DNA of 64,000 bases, taken from assembly GCA_937880095.1 (NCBI GenBank), contig CALFLK010000002.1, positions 1-64,000 on the forward strand, read 5' to 3'. Source of the DNA: an uncultured Faecalibacterium sp. (lineage in GTDB: Bacteria; Bacillota; Clostridia; Oscillospirales; Ruminococcaceae). The position numbers and the translations under genes were made by a program. Below the pieces are notes generated by a model. That model saw nothing but the letters and a program-made list of their open reading frames with translations, was not told the DNA's origin and did no database searches. Shown piece by piece: positions 40,694 to 49,300 of this stretch (position 1 is the first letter of the stretch; every line of letters begins with the position of its first letter).

Positions 40694-41371
40694 TTACAGG
40701 TGGTTGATCCACTCCACTTCCATTTCCTCACAGAGGGCCTGTGCGTACTTCTTGCTCATGTATTTGGAAGAATAGATGCAGACTTTGCCGTTGGATGCAG
40801 TCACAGTATCAATATCCTGATACTCCTCAGTCTGCTTCATGGCTTCCAGCGCACCGAAAATCTCACCCTTGGTAAAGAAATAGGGGCTGTCCATCATAGC
40901 CGTAACCTTTACGGGGCGGGGATAGATCTTGCAGTCGTGGCGTGCCGCAGAGGCAATGGATTCCAGAATGTCCTTTTCCTGCATGATGGACTGAATCTTT
41001 GCGAAATGATCCGTCATGTTTGCGGAGTCGTAGTAGTATACATCTTTTTTGCCCCGGATGCTCTTGATGGTTTCAAAAAACGGGCTTTCTTCCGGATGTG
41101 CCAGAATTTCTGTCAGGCGCTCCGGAGTGACGCCCTCCGGCGGAGCGGCTTTCAGATCTGCCAGTGCTGCCAGCTCTTCAGCAAGGGTCACGTCCTTGAT
41201 GTAGCGGGCAAGCAGCTCGTCATCGGATTTTTCCCGGTTGGCTTCGGCTTCCACTTCTGCCAAGGCTTCTTCCATGGCACGCAGCGTTTCTTCGTCCAAG
41301 CTGTCCTCGATTGCCTGCAGCTCAGCTTCGTCCAGGCTATCGTCCAGCGTTTGCAATTCTTCGTCTTCCAT
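40694..41371 (-). CDS. YdhW-like oxidoreductase accessory protein
   Basis: A 225-residue soluble protein. The first 60 residues are a highly acidic helical repeat (DDSLDEAELQAIEDSLDEET). The rest contains DVYYYDSANMTDHFAKIQSI and a KVCIYSSKYMSKKYAQALCE end. The match to YdhW of E. coli is inferred mainly from context: an aldehyde ferredoxin oxidoreductase and an iron-sulfur protein precede it on the same strand, the order seen in ydhY-ydhV-ydhW. A perfect hairpin terminator and an extended -10 box (TGGTATAAT, at 41401-41409) separate it from the oxidoreductase gene. Confidence 0.65.
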   Translation of the reverse strand: MEDEELQTLDDSLDEAELQAIEDSLDEETLRAMEEALAEVEAEANREKSDDELLARYIKDVTLAEELAALADLKAAPPEGVTPERLTEILAHPEESPFFETIKSIRGKKDVYYYDSANMTDHFAKIQSIMQEKDILESIASAARHDCKIYPRPVKVTAMMDSPYFFTKGEIFGALEAMKQTEEYQDIDTVTASNGKVCIYSSKYMSKKYAQALCEEMEVEWINHL

Positions 41372-41447
41372 ACAAGGTTCTCCTTATGCGTTTTTGATGA
41401 TTATACCATACGGCGCGGCATAGCGGGCGCTGCACCATAAAATAAAA

Positions 41448-41479
41448 TCGTTAGGCAGGCTTTCACCTGCCTAACGATT
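41448..41479 (-). terminator. terminator between the oxidoreductase and ydhW-like genes
   Basis: A 13-bp perfect stem (ATCGTTAGGCAGG and complement) with a 6-base loop; on the minus strand a TTTATTTT run follows. Confidence 0.85.
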
Positions 41480-41511
41480 CAAATTAAATCAAACTACGGT
41501 TGCAACCAAAC

Positions 41512-43614
41512 TTACGGCAGCAGATTCATGCTCTCCAGCTTGTCAGCAACGTCCTTCAGATTGAACTTCTCCAAGGTTTCACGAGTGGGGCAGCCCAGCT
41601 TTTCGTCCCAGCCCATTTCCTTGTACAGCATGGTGTAAGCCAGCTCCATGTCCTTGCGGTCCATCTTGATGGTGCCTTCCTCAAATGCCTTGAAGTCGGG
41701 GTCCATATCGAAGGGCCAATCGGTCATAGCGTCATGCTCGTGGCGCATATCGTTGGTGCCCAGCCACATCACAGACATTGCACGCTGCAGCTGCAGAACG
41801 CGCTCTGCTGCGAGGTCCAGATTCTCCTCGGTCCACTCCTCGCCGGTGATAGCGGTCATGTACTGTGCTTCCACAGACAGATCGCCCTTGTAGTTGCGGT
41901 CCTTACGGGGAGAGAAGGTCATGGGCCATACCCAGTTGCACAGGGTGAAGGAGTCGTGCAGAGTCTGGCGGACAACGCCGAACTTAGCAAACTTAGCCTT
42001 AGCCTCGTTCATCGGGGTGTAGTTCTTGGGCTGATCCAGGCAGCCCTCGCCGAAGCGCTCTTCCAGAATGCCCTTCTTGATGTCGTAGGGCAGGCCGGAA
42101 CCCCATGCGTTAACGATGGTGTGGCACATGCAGTCACGGTTGAAGAACAGGTTGGTCAGTGCGCCGACCTGTGCATCACACTCGTTGCCGTGGTGCTTGG
42201 ACCAACCCAGGGGAGACCAAACAGACATTTCCAGAGCGTTCAGGTACTTGCCGCCCAGCAGATCCTTGTAACGCTCGTTGACATAGTAAGCGCCGTCGCC
42301 CAGGTGAGAAATCTCGCCCTGCTTGGTAGCGATACGGGTCATGATGTCCTTGATGAAAGCGGGGTCGCCAGCTTCGTACTTATCCCAGGGCAGAGAATCG
42401 TACTCTTCCTTGGGCAGGATTTCCTTCAGCAGGTCGTGCTTCAGGAAGTAGTTGACGGTGTTGGGCAGTTCGCCGTAGTTATCCCACAGGCCCAGGTCGT
42501 CAGCGGTAGACAGAGCAGCAACGTTGCAGTAGAACTTGCCGTCGCCTTCGTCAACGTAGTCCTTGTGGTTGCCGTTCATAACCTTTGCCCACATGAAGTT
42601 AGGCATGCAGGTGTTGGAAACAGCTGCAACATAGCCTTCCTTCTCCAGCTCAGGCAGGTAAACGGTAGCGGAGCAGCGGATGGGGCAGGAGGTGCAGCCG
42701 GTCATCTTGACGGTGTACTTCTCGCTCTCAGGTCCGAAGTCCTTGAATGCCTTCTGGCAGCGGTAGCCGAACTTGTTGATTTCGCCGGGCTCAGAATCGC
42801 CGGTATCAACAGGGCCGCCCTCAGCAGCACCCCAGGTCAGGCCGGGACGACCGGTCCAACGGGAATCGGGATCGTAGTACTCAGCCCAAGGACGCTCGGT
42901 GGAGGGAACAACGTGGTTGTTGTTAGAGCCCATCAGGTCGCTCATAACGTAGTTGTTCAGCTCCATGATCTTCTTGGGGTCAGCAACGTGCACAGCACCG
43001 GTGCCGTAAACGGAGATAGCCTTCAGGTTCTTGGAACCGAAGATAGCGCCGATACCTGCACCAGCAGAGTGGTTAGCAGCGTTGATGATGCAGGACAGGT
43101 TGACCAGGTTTTCACCAGCCTGACCACAAGCGACGACAGTAAAGCCACGGCCGTCCTTCTCCTGAATCTTAACGGCAGTTTCACGAGTGGACTTGCCCCA
43201 CAGATCGGAAGCGTCCTCGATAGAAACTTCGTCGTCCTTAATCTTAATGTAAACGGGTGCTGCAGCCTTGCCCTCAACGATGACAGCATCGTAGCCAGCA
43301 TACTTCAGCATAACAGCCAGCTCGCCGCCCATGTGAGAGTTAACAACCATGTTGCCCTTGGTAAAGGTAGACAGGGAAGTAAAGGTCGTACGACCGGAGC
43401 AGGGTGCGCTGGAACCGGTATTGGGGCCAACAGCAGCGATGATCTTGTTAGCCTCGTCAAAGGGCTTCGTTCCGACAGGAACTTCCTCGTACATGATTCT
43501 GTCGCCAAAACCAGTACCGCCGATATAATCGTAATATTTACTGGAATCTTCAACGCTGCTTGTACCTGCGGTCAAGTTCACGCGAAGAATCTTGCCACTC
43601 CAACCATTGGTCAT
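41512..43614 (-). CDS. aldehyde ferredoxin oxidoreductase family enzyme (YdhV-like)
   Basis: A 700-residue tungsten- or molybdenum-bispyranopterin enzyme. N-terminal AOR domain: GWSGKILRVNLT start and YIGGTGFGDRIMYEEVP, the pterin-binding region. The iron-sulfur ligands C307, C310 and C314 (CTSCPIRC) are intact. It is longer than classical AORs (about 605-620), like YdhV-type proteins. It would oxidise an aldehyde or related substrate and pass electrons to the ferredoxin-like protein encoded upstream. Substrate unknown. The nearby modA supports a need for the metal. Confidence 0.9.
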   Translation of the reverse strand: MTNGWSGKILRVNLTAGTSSVEDSSKYYDYIGGTGFGDRIMYEEVPVGTKPFDEANKIIAAVGPNTGSSAPCSGRTTFTSLSTFTKGNMVVNSHMGGELAVMLKYAGYDAVIVEGKAAAPVYIKIKDDEVSIEDASDLWGKSTRETAVKIQEKDGRGFTVVACGQAGENLVNLSCIINAANHSAGAGIGAIFGSKNLKAISVYGTGAVHVADPKKIMELNNYVMSDLMGSNNNHVVPSTERPWAEYYDPDSRWTGRPGLTWGAAEGGPVDTGDSEPGEINKFGYRCQKAFKDFGPESEKYTVKMTGCTSCPIRCSATVYLPELEKEGYVAAVSNTCMPNFMWAKVMNGNHKDYVDEGDGKFYCNVAALSTADDLGLWDNYGELPNTVNYFLKHDLLKEILPKEEYDSLPWDKYEAGDPAFIKDIMTRIATKQGEISHLGDGAYYVNERYKDLLGGKYLNALEMSVWSPLGWSKHHGNECDAQVGALTNLFFNRDCMCHTIVNAWGSGLPYDIKKGILEERFGEGCLDQPKNYTPMNEAKAKFAKFGVVRQTLHDSFTLCNWVWPMTFSPRKDRNYKGDLSVEAQYMTAITGEEWTEENLDLAAERVLQLQRAMSVMWLGTNDMRHEHDAMTDWPFDMDPDFKAFEEGTIKMDRKDMELAYTMLYKEMGWDEKLGCPTRETLEKFNLKDVADKLESMNLLP

Positions 43615-43629
43615 TGCTTAGATCCTCCC

Positions 43630-44277
43630 TTACATTTCTTTAGCCATGTCTTTCCAGTCAACGATGGAAAGCGCGCCAGTAGGACAACCGGCAACACAAG
43701 CACCACAAGTGATGCACTTGGTGGATTTCTTGGTTTCGGGGTCAACAGTGGGCAGGTGCCAGGGGCATGCAGCAGTACATGCACCGCAGCCAACGCACAG
43801 GTCCTTGTTCACGACACGAGCGCCGGTGTTGGGGTCAGCAGTAATTGCGTGCTGGGGGCAAGCCTCCATGCACTTGGGGTCCTTACACTGCTTGCAGGTA
43901 ACAGGACCGAAGTTCCACACACCGTAGATGCCGTCGCCATGGCGGTAATCCTCGGTAACGCCAGCTTCGCCGGTGTACAGGTTATCACGCATCTTCAGGC
44001 GAGCGATGAAAGGCATAACCTTGCCGTCGTTAGCCAGAGAGCAGTTAGCTTCGCAGCGCTGGCAGCCAACGCACTTTGCGCGGTTTACAACCAGCATTCC
44101 CTTGGGGGTGGGGATCGCATCGACCATGCCGTCGTCTACTTCCTGCTGGCTGCAACCAAACAGGGAGAGCATCGAACTGGTCAGGGTAACGCCAGCCAGA
44201 CCTTTACCAGAGATCTTCAAAAACTGACGTCTGGAATACTCTTTATCAAATATTCCGTTCTTCTTTTCTTCGGACAT
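43630..44277 (-). CDS. Tat-dependent 4Fe-4S lipoprotein (YdhY-like)
   Basis: A 215-residue iron-sulfur protein. ATG 44277 is chosen for its AGGAGG site. The N-terminus has a twin-arginine motif SRRQFLKISG, a hydrophobic segment and a lipobox-like LFGC near residue 42. Four cysteine clusters follow (CVGCQRCEANC, CKQCKDPKCMEACP, CVGCGACTAACP, CITCGACVAGCP), enough for four [4Fe-4S] clusters. It probably carries electrons for the oxidoreductase encoded 15 bases downstream. Tat export together with a partner lacking a signal suggests either co-export or a membrane-surface complex. Confidence 0.88.
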   Translation of the reverse strand: MSEEKKNGIFDKEYSRRQFLKISGKGLAGVTLTSSMLSLFGCSQQEVDDGMVDAIPTPKGMLVVNRAKCVGCQRCEANCSLANDGKVMPFIARLKMRDNLYTGEAGVTEDYRHGDGIYGVWNFGPVTCKQCKDPKCMEACPQHAITADPNTGARVVNKDLCVGCGACTAACPWHLPTVDPETKKSTKCITCGACVAGCPTGALSIVDWKDMAKEM

Positions 44278-44340
44278 ATTGTCTTCCTCCTTCTTACGCA
44301 ATCTGAATACGTTTACACACGCAGTCTCCATGCTGGTTTG

Positions 44341-44369
44341 ATTCTACTCCAGCCGATTTTGTTTGTCAA
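44341..44369 (-). promoter_or_regulatory. promoter of the oxidoreductase operon
   Basis: On the minus strand: TTGACA, exactly 17 bases, TAGAAT, about 60 bases before the iron-sulfur gene start. Near-consensus. The stretch 44370-44600 shows no gene. Confidence 0.8.
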
Positions 44370-44600
44370 ACATTTCACGGCGCGCGCTGGGAAATCCTAC
44401 AAATTTACTGGAATAAGTTGGAGTGCGCTTTTTCGTGAAAAATAAAAAAAACGAAATGCTGTTTTGCACAATGCGGAACGAGAACTGTATTCGTTTTTAG
44501 CATTTTTACCATATTTTGTGAAATTTGAATTGTTTGTGTTTTCGCAAACAATCTTCGACAGTTTTTGCAAAAAGTGCAGGGAATCTCTTTCCGGTAACAA

Positions 44601-44635
44601 AAAGCTCCCCCAGCCGAAGCCGAGGGGAGTTTTTT
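44601..44635. terminator. bidirectional terminator downstream of modA
   Basis: CTCCCC and GGGGAG enclose an inner AGCC-GAAG-CCGA region, with A-rich and T-rich flanks. It can end modA transcription. The 230 bases between it and the modA stop contain no convincing gene; no permease or ATPase gene follows modA. Confidence 0.75.
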
Positions 44636-44867
44636 CTAAAGGGGGGAGAAGGCTACTTGTTTAAGTGGTTGGAGAGTGGCCTTTTCACTTTGTAGATTTG
44701 CGGGAAACTGCATCCGATTTGGATGAGCTTCAACAGGTGCGGGGTTCTCATAACAGGTTTGAATGGATTTGGTTTCTCTGTTGCAGCAAAGAAAGCAGAT
44801 ACATCTGAATTCCGTTATGAGAAAGACTGTTTTGGAGATGGTATGTAATGAGAAGGATGAACCAAAA

Positions 44868-45731
44868 TTACTGGATCGGGCTGAAGCCGACCTTTTCAAA
44901 TACAGCAGAAGCGGCATCGCTGTGCAGGTAATTCAGGAAATCCTGTGCAGCCTGCTGGTTCTTGCTGCCCTTCAGTACAGCGGCGGGGTAGATGACCTGA
45001 CCGCACATTTCAGAAGTAGCGGTGTCCACGATTTCCAGACCAGCGGAGTAAGCGTCGGTGGTGTAGATAACGCCGCAATCCACAACAGCTTCGGAAACCT
45101 GAGAAGTGACTTCCTTTACGTTGGAAGCGTAGGTCAGGCAATTTGCGTTTGCCAGCTCCTCTTCGTTCAGATCGTAGTAAGCCAGAATCTTCTGTGTGTA
45201 CTGACCAACCGGAACATCGGAGTTGCCCATAGCCATCAGAATGTCACCATCCTTCAGGCGAGCTGCCAGATCGTCGTAGCTCTGGATGCCTGCGGGGTTT
45301 CCTTTGGGAACAGCCAGTGCAACTTTGTTTTCCAGCAGGTTGATGCGGGATTCAGACAGTACGAAGTCCAGCTTGTCTGCGTTCTTGTCAGAAGCGATAT
45401 CCAGATTGTTCATCTGCTTAGGAGAAGCGGAGATGAACAGATCACAGTCAGCACCGTTTTCAATCTGGGTTTTCAGCGTTCCGGAAGAATCGAAGTTGTA
45501 CACCAGCGTGACGTTGGGTGCAACGGTCTTGTAGTTCTCTGCGATTTCGTTCAGCGTCTCAGTCAGAGAAGCAGCAGCGAACACAACCAGTTCAACGGGT
45601 TCTGCGTCGTCAGCCTGCTGGCTGTCGGGCAGATTGGAATCGGAAACTGTGGAATCAGAGCTTGCGCCACAGCCTGCCAGCATGGTCAGCATCAAGCAGA
45701 GCGCAGTGAGTAATGCAAAAATCTTTTTCAT
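44868..45731 (-). CDS. modA: molybdate/tungstate-binding lipoprotein ModA
   Basis: A 287-residue periplasmic-type binding protein. The signal peptide ends with lipobox LAGC (around residue 21). ModA signatures: LVVFAAASLTETLNEIAENY, YNFDSSGTLKTQIENGADCD and CGVIYTTDAYSAG. It would capture molybdate or tungstate for an ABC importer. It starts 4 bases after GGAGGA; an ATG overlapping that site is less likely. The usual modB and modC genes are absent next to it. It sits beside the Mo/W enzyme operon, so supply of that cofactor metal is the likely job. Confidence 0.92.
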   Translation of the reverse strand: MKKIFALLTALCLMLTMLAGCGASSDSTVSDSNLPDSQQADDAEPVELVVFAAASLTETLNEIAENYKTVAPNVTLVYNFDSSGTLKTQIENGADCDLFISASPKQMNNLDIASDKNADKLDFVLSESRINLLENKVALAVPKGNPAGIQSYDDLAARLKDGDILMAMGNSDVPVGQYTQKILAYYDLNEEELANANCLTYASNVKEVTSQVSEAVVDCGVIYTTDAYSAGLEIVDTATSEMCGQVIYPAAVLKGSKNQQAAQDFLNYLHSDAASAVFEKVGFSPIQ

Positions 45732-45743
45732 GGTGTCCTCCAA

Positions 45744-45917
45744 ACAAAAAAATAAAGCCCGTCTTTTCCAAGACGGACTACAAATAAAACTGCAGAAAGA
45801 ATTCTGCGGATTATCCTGTTTTCCGTCTTCTTTTCAAAAGGAAGGCTTTACAGTTTCCAATAAAACCCGTTGGTCCGACCACCTTGACCGAAGTTTTAGG
45901 TGTATAGACTCGAAGAC
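45744..45917 (-). promoter_or_regulatory. modA leader with terminator/antiterminator switch
   Basis: The leader of about 170 bases carries three mutually pairing segments. On the transcript AAGACGG (45829-45823) comes first, CCGTCTT (45776-45770) second, and AAGACGG (45765-45759) third. Segment 2 with 3 forms a terminator followed by a U-rich run; segment 1 with 2 prevents it. Upstream, a folded element (CACC..GGUG, UAAAAC..GUUUUA, GGUC..GACC; 45845-45905) could be a sensor. I cannot assign it to a known riboswitch class. Confidence 0.65.
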
Positions 45918-45924
45918 ATTTCAT

Positions 45925-45953
45925 ATTATTTCAAACTTTCCAGAATCTGTCAA
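45925..45953 (-). promoter_or_regulatory. promoter of modA
   Basis: Minus strand: TTGACA, 17 bases, AATAAT (a TAATAT overlaps at spacing 19). Strong -35 match. The DNA from 45954 to 46197 shows no gene. Confidence 0.7.
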
Positions 45954-46197
45954 CCTCTTTTCGGGTGCTTTTCAGGAAAAGATGTAAAAAATATGCAAAA
46001 TGTCAAAAAATGCGCAATCGTCTTGTGCAGTCTGAAAGTGCGGGTTTCCACAGGGGAGAAAGCACAGCGGACAATGTAAGATAAAATCGAATCAGAGCCG
46101 TTTTGCAGCGTCTGCAACGCGTTTTTGCTGTTCGGATGCAATAGACCTCACTGCAAAAGAAATCGCTGAAATGCGCTGTAAAATGCGGCATACAAAA

Positions 46198-46235
46198 AAG
46201 CCCGACCCGGAGCGGTTAGGCTCCGGATCGGGCTT
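46198..46235 (-). terminator. terminator of the beta-galactosidase gene
   Basis: Stem AAGCCCGA/TCGGGCTT with inner CCGGAGC/GCTCCGG. On the minus strand it is followed by TTTTTTG, about 70 bases after the stop. Confidence 0.85.
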
Positions 46236-46304
46236 CAGGTTGGGCTTTTAATTTTTACTCAGAAAAGCGATGCCTTTCTCAGTAAATACGGGAAAGGTTT
46301 GGAT

Positions 46305-49300
46305 TTAAGCCTTGGGTGCGAGGTTCTGACGTGCCTGATACAGCTGTGCAGCAGCATTGGCGCGTGCAGCTTCCGAAGCACCTGCGGGCAGGGACTCTGC
46401 ATTGCGCAGAGCGGAAACGAATACGACCTTTTCCAGGTTGTTCTCGTACTGATTCAGATCTACAGCCTTAGCCAGCTCGATTTCCTTGTCCAGAGAATCG
46501 GGACCGGTAGCTTCGGTCACGGTGATGGAAATCTCAGCGGTCTTTTCGCCATAGGTGACGGTGACAGTCTTGTTATCGACAGTCAGCTTAGCATCCAGTG
46601 CAGGTGCAAAGGTGAAGTTTGCATCGTCCTTGCTGTAAAGAACTTCTGTGGTGGTGCCATCGCTGTAGCTGATGGTCAGAACCAGACCGGTAGGATCGAA
46701 GGTTTCGCCTGCGGTGTAGCTGGTCTTGGTGGGAGCAGTCTTGACTGCAATAGATTCAGCAGTTGCATCGCTCTTCACGATCTGGAAGGTTGCGGTCAGC
46801 TCACCGGTGTACTGTCCGATACCGGTAGCGGTAACGGTTGCAGTGCCGAACTTGTCGTTGTCGGTAAACTTCAGCGTGTAGTCATAACCGTAGCTCAGGG
46901 TGATTTCGCCGTTCTTGATCACAGGGTTGACCATAGCGGGATTTTCCTTGCTGACGGAAGAAACTTTTACGCTTTCGGGAACCTTGATGGTGCACTTGGT
47001 CAGATCGCCTTCGCCCGGCTTCAGTGCGCGCATCTCAGACATACTCATGTGCTTGTCGCTGCCATCTGCGGCAGAGGTGTGAACACCGACGACGCGGATG
47101 TACTGAGCATTGACAGGCTCGTTGAACTCCACGACCTTCCAGTTGCGGTCGCTTGCGCTCCAGGTGCCAGTTGCGCCGGGAACGGGTGTCCAATTCTTGT
47201 TGTCGTTGGAATAATCAATGCGGTATTCGGTGGTAGCACCGTTGGTGTTACCGCTCTGGCGAGGCAGGACACGAACACCGACGATGGGCTTTTCTGCGCC
47301 CATGTCCAGACCAACCCAGCGCTTGTTCACATCGGTAGCCTCGGTCGTGCCCCAGTTGGTGTGCCAGTGGGTTGACGGGTCACCATCAACTACCAGACGG
47401 ACGGGACCTTCATTGCCGCCAGCCACATAGGACAGCTGGCTGCCAGCAATACCGGTGGTGGATTCACGGGGATAATCGCGGGAAGGATCATCAGCAGGGA
47501 AGGAAGTTTCCTTGTTCAGCTGAATGTCAAAGAAGCTGCGTGCGCTGTGGTCCTCAGCCTCAACGATGATGTGGATCACATCCTTGTAAGCGGGCAGAAC
47601 GGTAACAGCAGCATTGCCCTTACCAGCTGCGGTAACCTCTGCAAATGCAGCATTCACAGCGGTGGTTCCCTTCTTTCCAGCAGAAACGTTCAGCTGTGCT
47701 GCGGGTACGTTGTGACCATTGATGACCAGGCTTTCCAGCTGTGCGTCATGGTTGGTGACGAAGCTGCCTTCAGCCTTCTTCAGCTCGACTTCAGTGATAC
47801 CGGTGCAAGCCTTTGCGCTGGTGCCGGTAGCTGCGGTGGTGTTGGTCAACTTCAGTTTGATCATCGTTGCGGTAAACGGTGCGAACTTGTAAGTATAAGG
47901 TGTTACACGATCCTTTTCGGTGCCGATGGTTTCGGTAGCGTCAACCTTAGTCCATTCGTTGCCGCCCTCAGAAATCCAGATTTCCGTGGTGCCTGCTTCG
48001 GGGTAGCGCATACTCCAGCTGTCGCTTGCAAAGTGGATCACAGCTTCGCCAATGCTCTGCTGGGTATCGTAGCTGAAGGTAATTTCAGCGGTGGTGTCAT
48101 TGAACTCGTTAGAAGCCTTGTAGTTGCTCCAAACAGAAGTGTTCACATTGCCGCCATGGTTTGCATCGATGGTGGTGCTGCCATTCTTGATAGCTTCCAG
48201 CGTATCAGACTGCTGCTCAGCAGGAATATCCTGTTTCAGGTGTGCTGCACTGGAAACACTGTCGCCGATGGTGATGATTTCCTTCTGCACACGCACATTT
48301 GCGGTGACAGGGTAGGTAGTGCCCAGAACATCTGCGGTGCCGTTTACAACGACAACTTCTTCTTCGGTGTTGAAAGCACTTTCCTCGGGAATGGTCCATT
48401 TAACCGGGAACTCCACATCCAGAATGGTGCCGTCAGACATCACAACGGGACGCTGTGCAGGCAGAGTGGGCTTGGTGCCCTTCTGGGTGGTAGTGGAGTA
48501 GTTCAGCATACCGCCTACATTCTCCAAAACATGAACCAATACAGTGAGCGAGTAATCCACGTCGTTTACACGGACAGTGCCCTTTACGGGGAAGCTGCCA
48601 GCCTTTGCGACCTGATCTGCAGTGATTTCGTCCCAAGTAACATCGACGTTCTGCTTGGAACCATCAGAGAAGCGAGCTTCAACAGTGGTGGGGATCGTGG
48701 GGATGGTGCCAGCCTTTACATAGTAAGACTTGGACATATAGAAGCCGTCCAGAACGGTCTTCTGCTCGGTGCTTTCCACCGGCTTGGTGGTGACACGAAC
48801 GGTTTGAGATTCGAGATTGTCTGCGGAAGCGGTGATGGTGATATCGCCAGCATTCTTGGTGGTCTGCACGATAGCCAGCATCTTACCGCCGAAAGCCTTG
48901 CGGCTCTTGCCCTTGTAGGAGTCATGGTCGGGAGAGTTGCCGTTATCCACGCCAACCAGCTTGCCGGGACCATCTACCTTGATATGTACGCGATTTTCAG
49001 CGTAGGGGACCAGATTGCCTTCTGCGTCGGTCACATCAACGGTGACGTAAATCAGATCCTTGCCGTCAGCACGAACGGTGCGGTTCGTGGTATCCACAGT
49101 TGCATGCAGCTTAGCGGGAGCACCTGCGGTCTTGATTTCGGTGGTCTTGATCAGCTTGCCATCCTTAAAGGATTCAGCCTTCAGGGTGCCATCCTTGTAA
49201 GGAACGTTGAACTCAACGTACAGCTTGTTCTCGTTGTCTTTTGCAACACGATACTTGTAAGCACCGCCCTGAGAGGTCTTTTCGACGAGCTCCTTGGTAA

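Noticed and set aside
41500..44445. A 981-codon open frame on the plus strand
   Set aside because: It lies exactly opposite the AOR and iron-sulfur genes, whose motifs are unmistakable. Strong codon bias leaves the complementary frame free of stops. It has no ribosome site or recognisable domains.
44640..44867. A modB or other gene after modA
   Set aside because: Short frames here have no ribosome site or membrane-protein character; I see nothing coding in this stretch.
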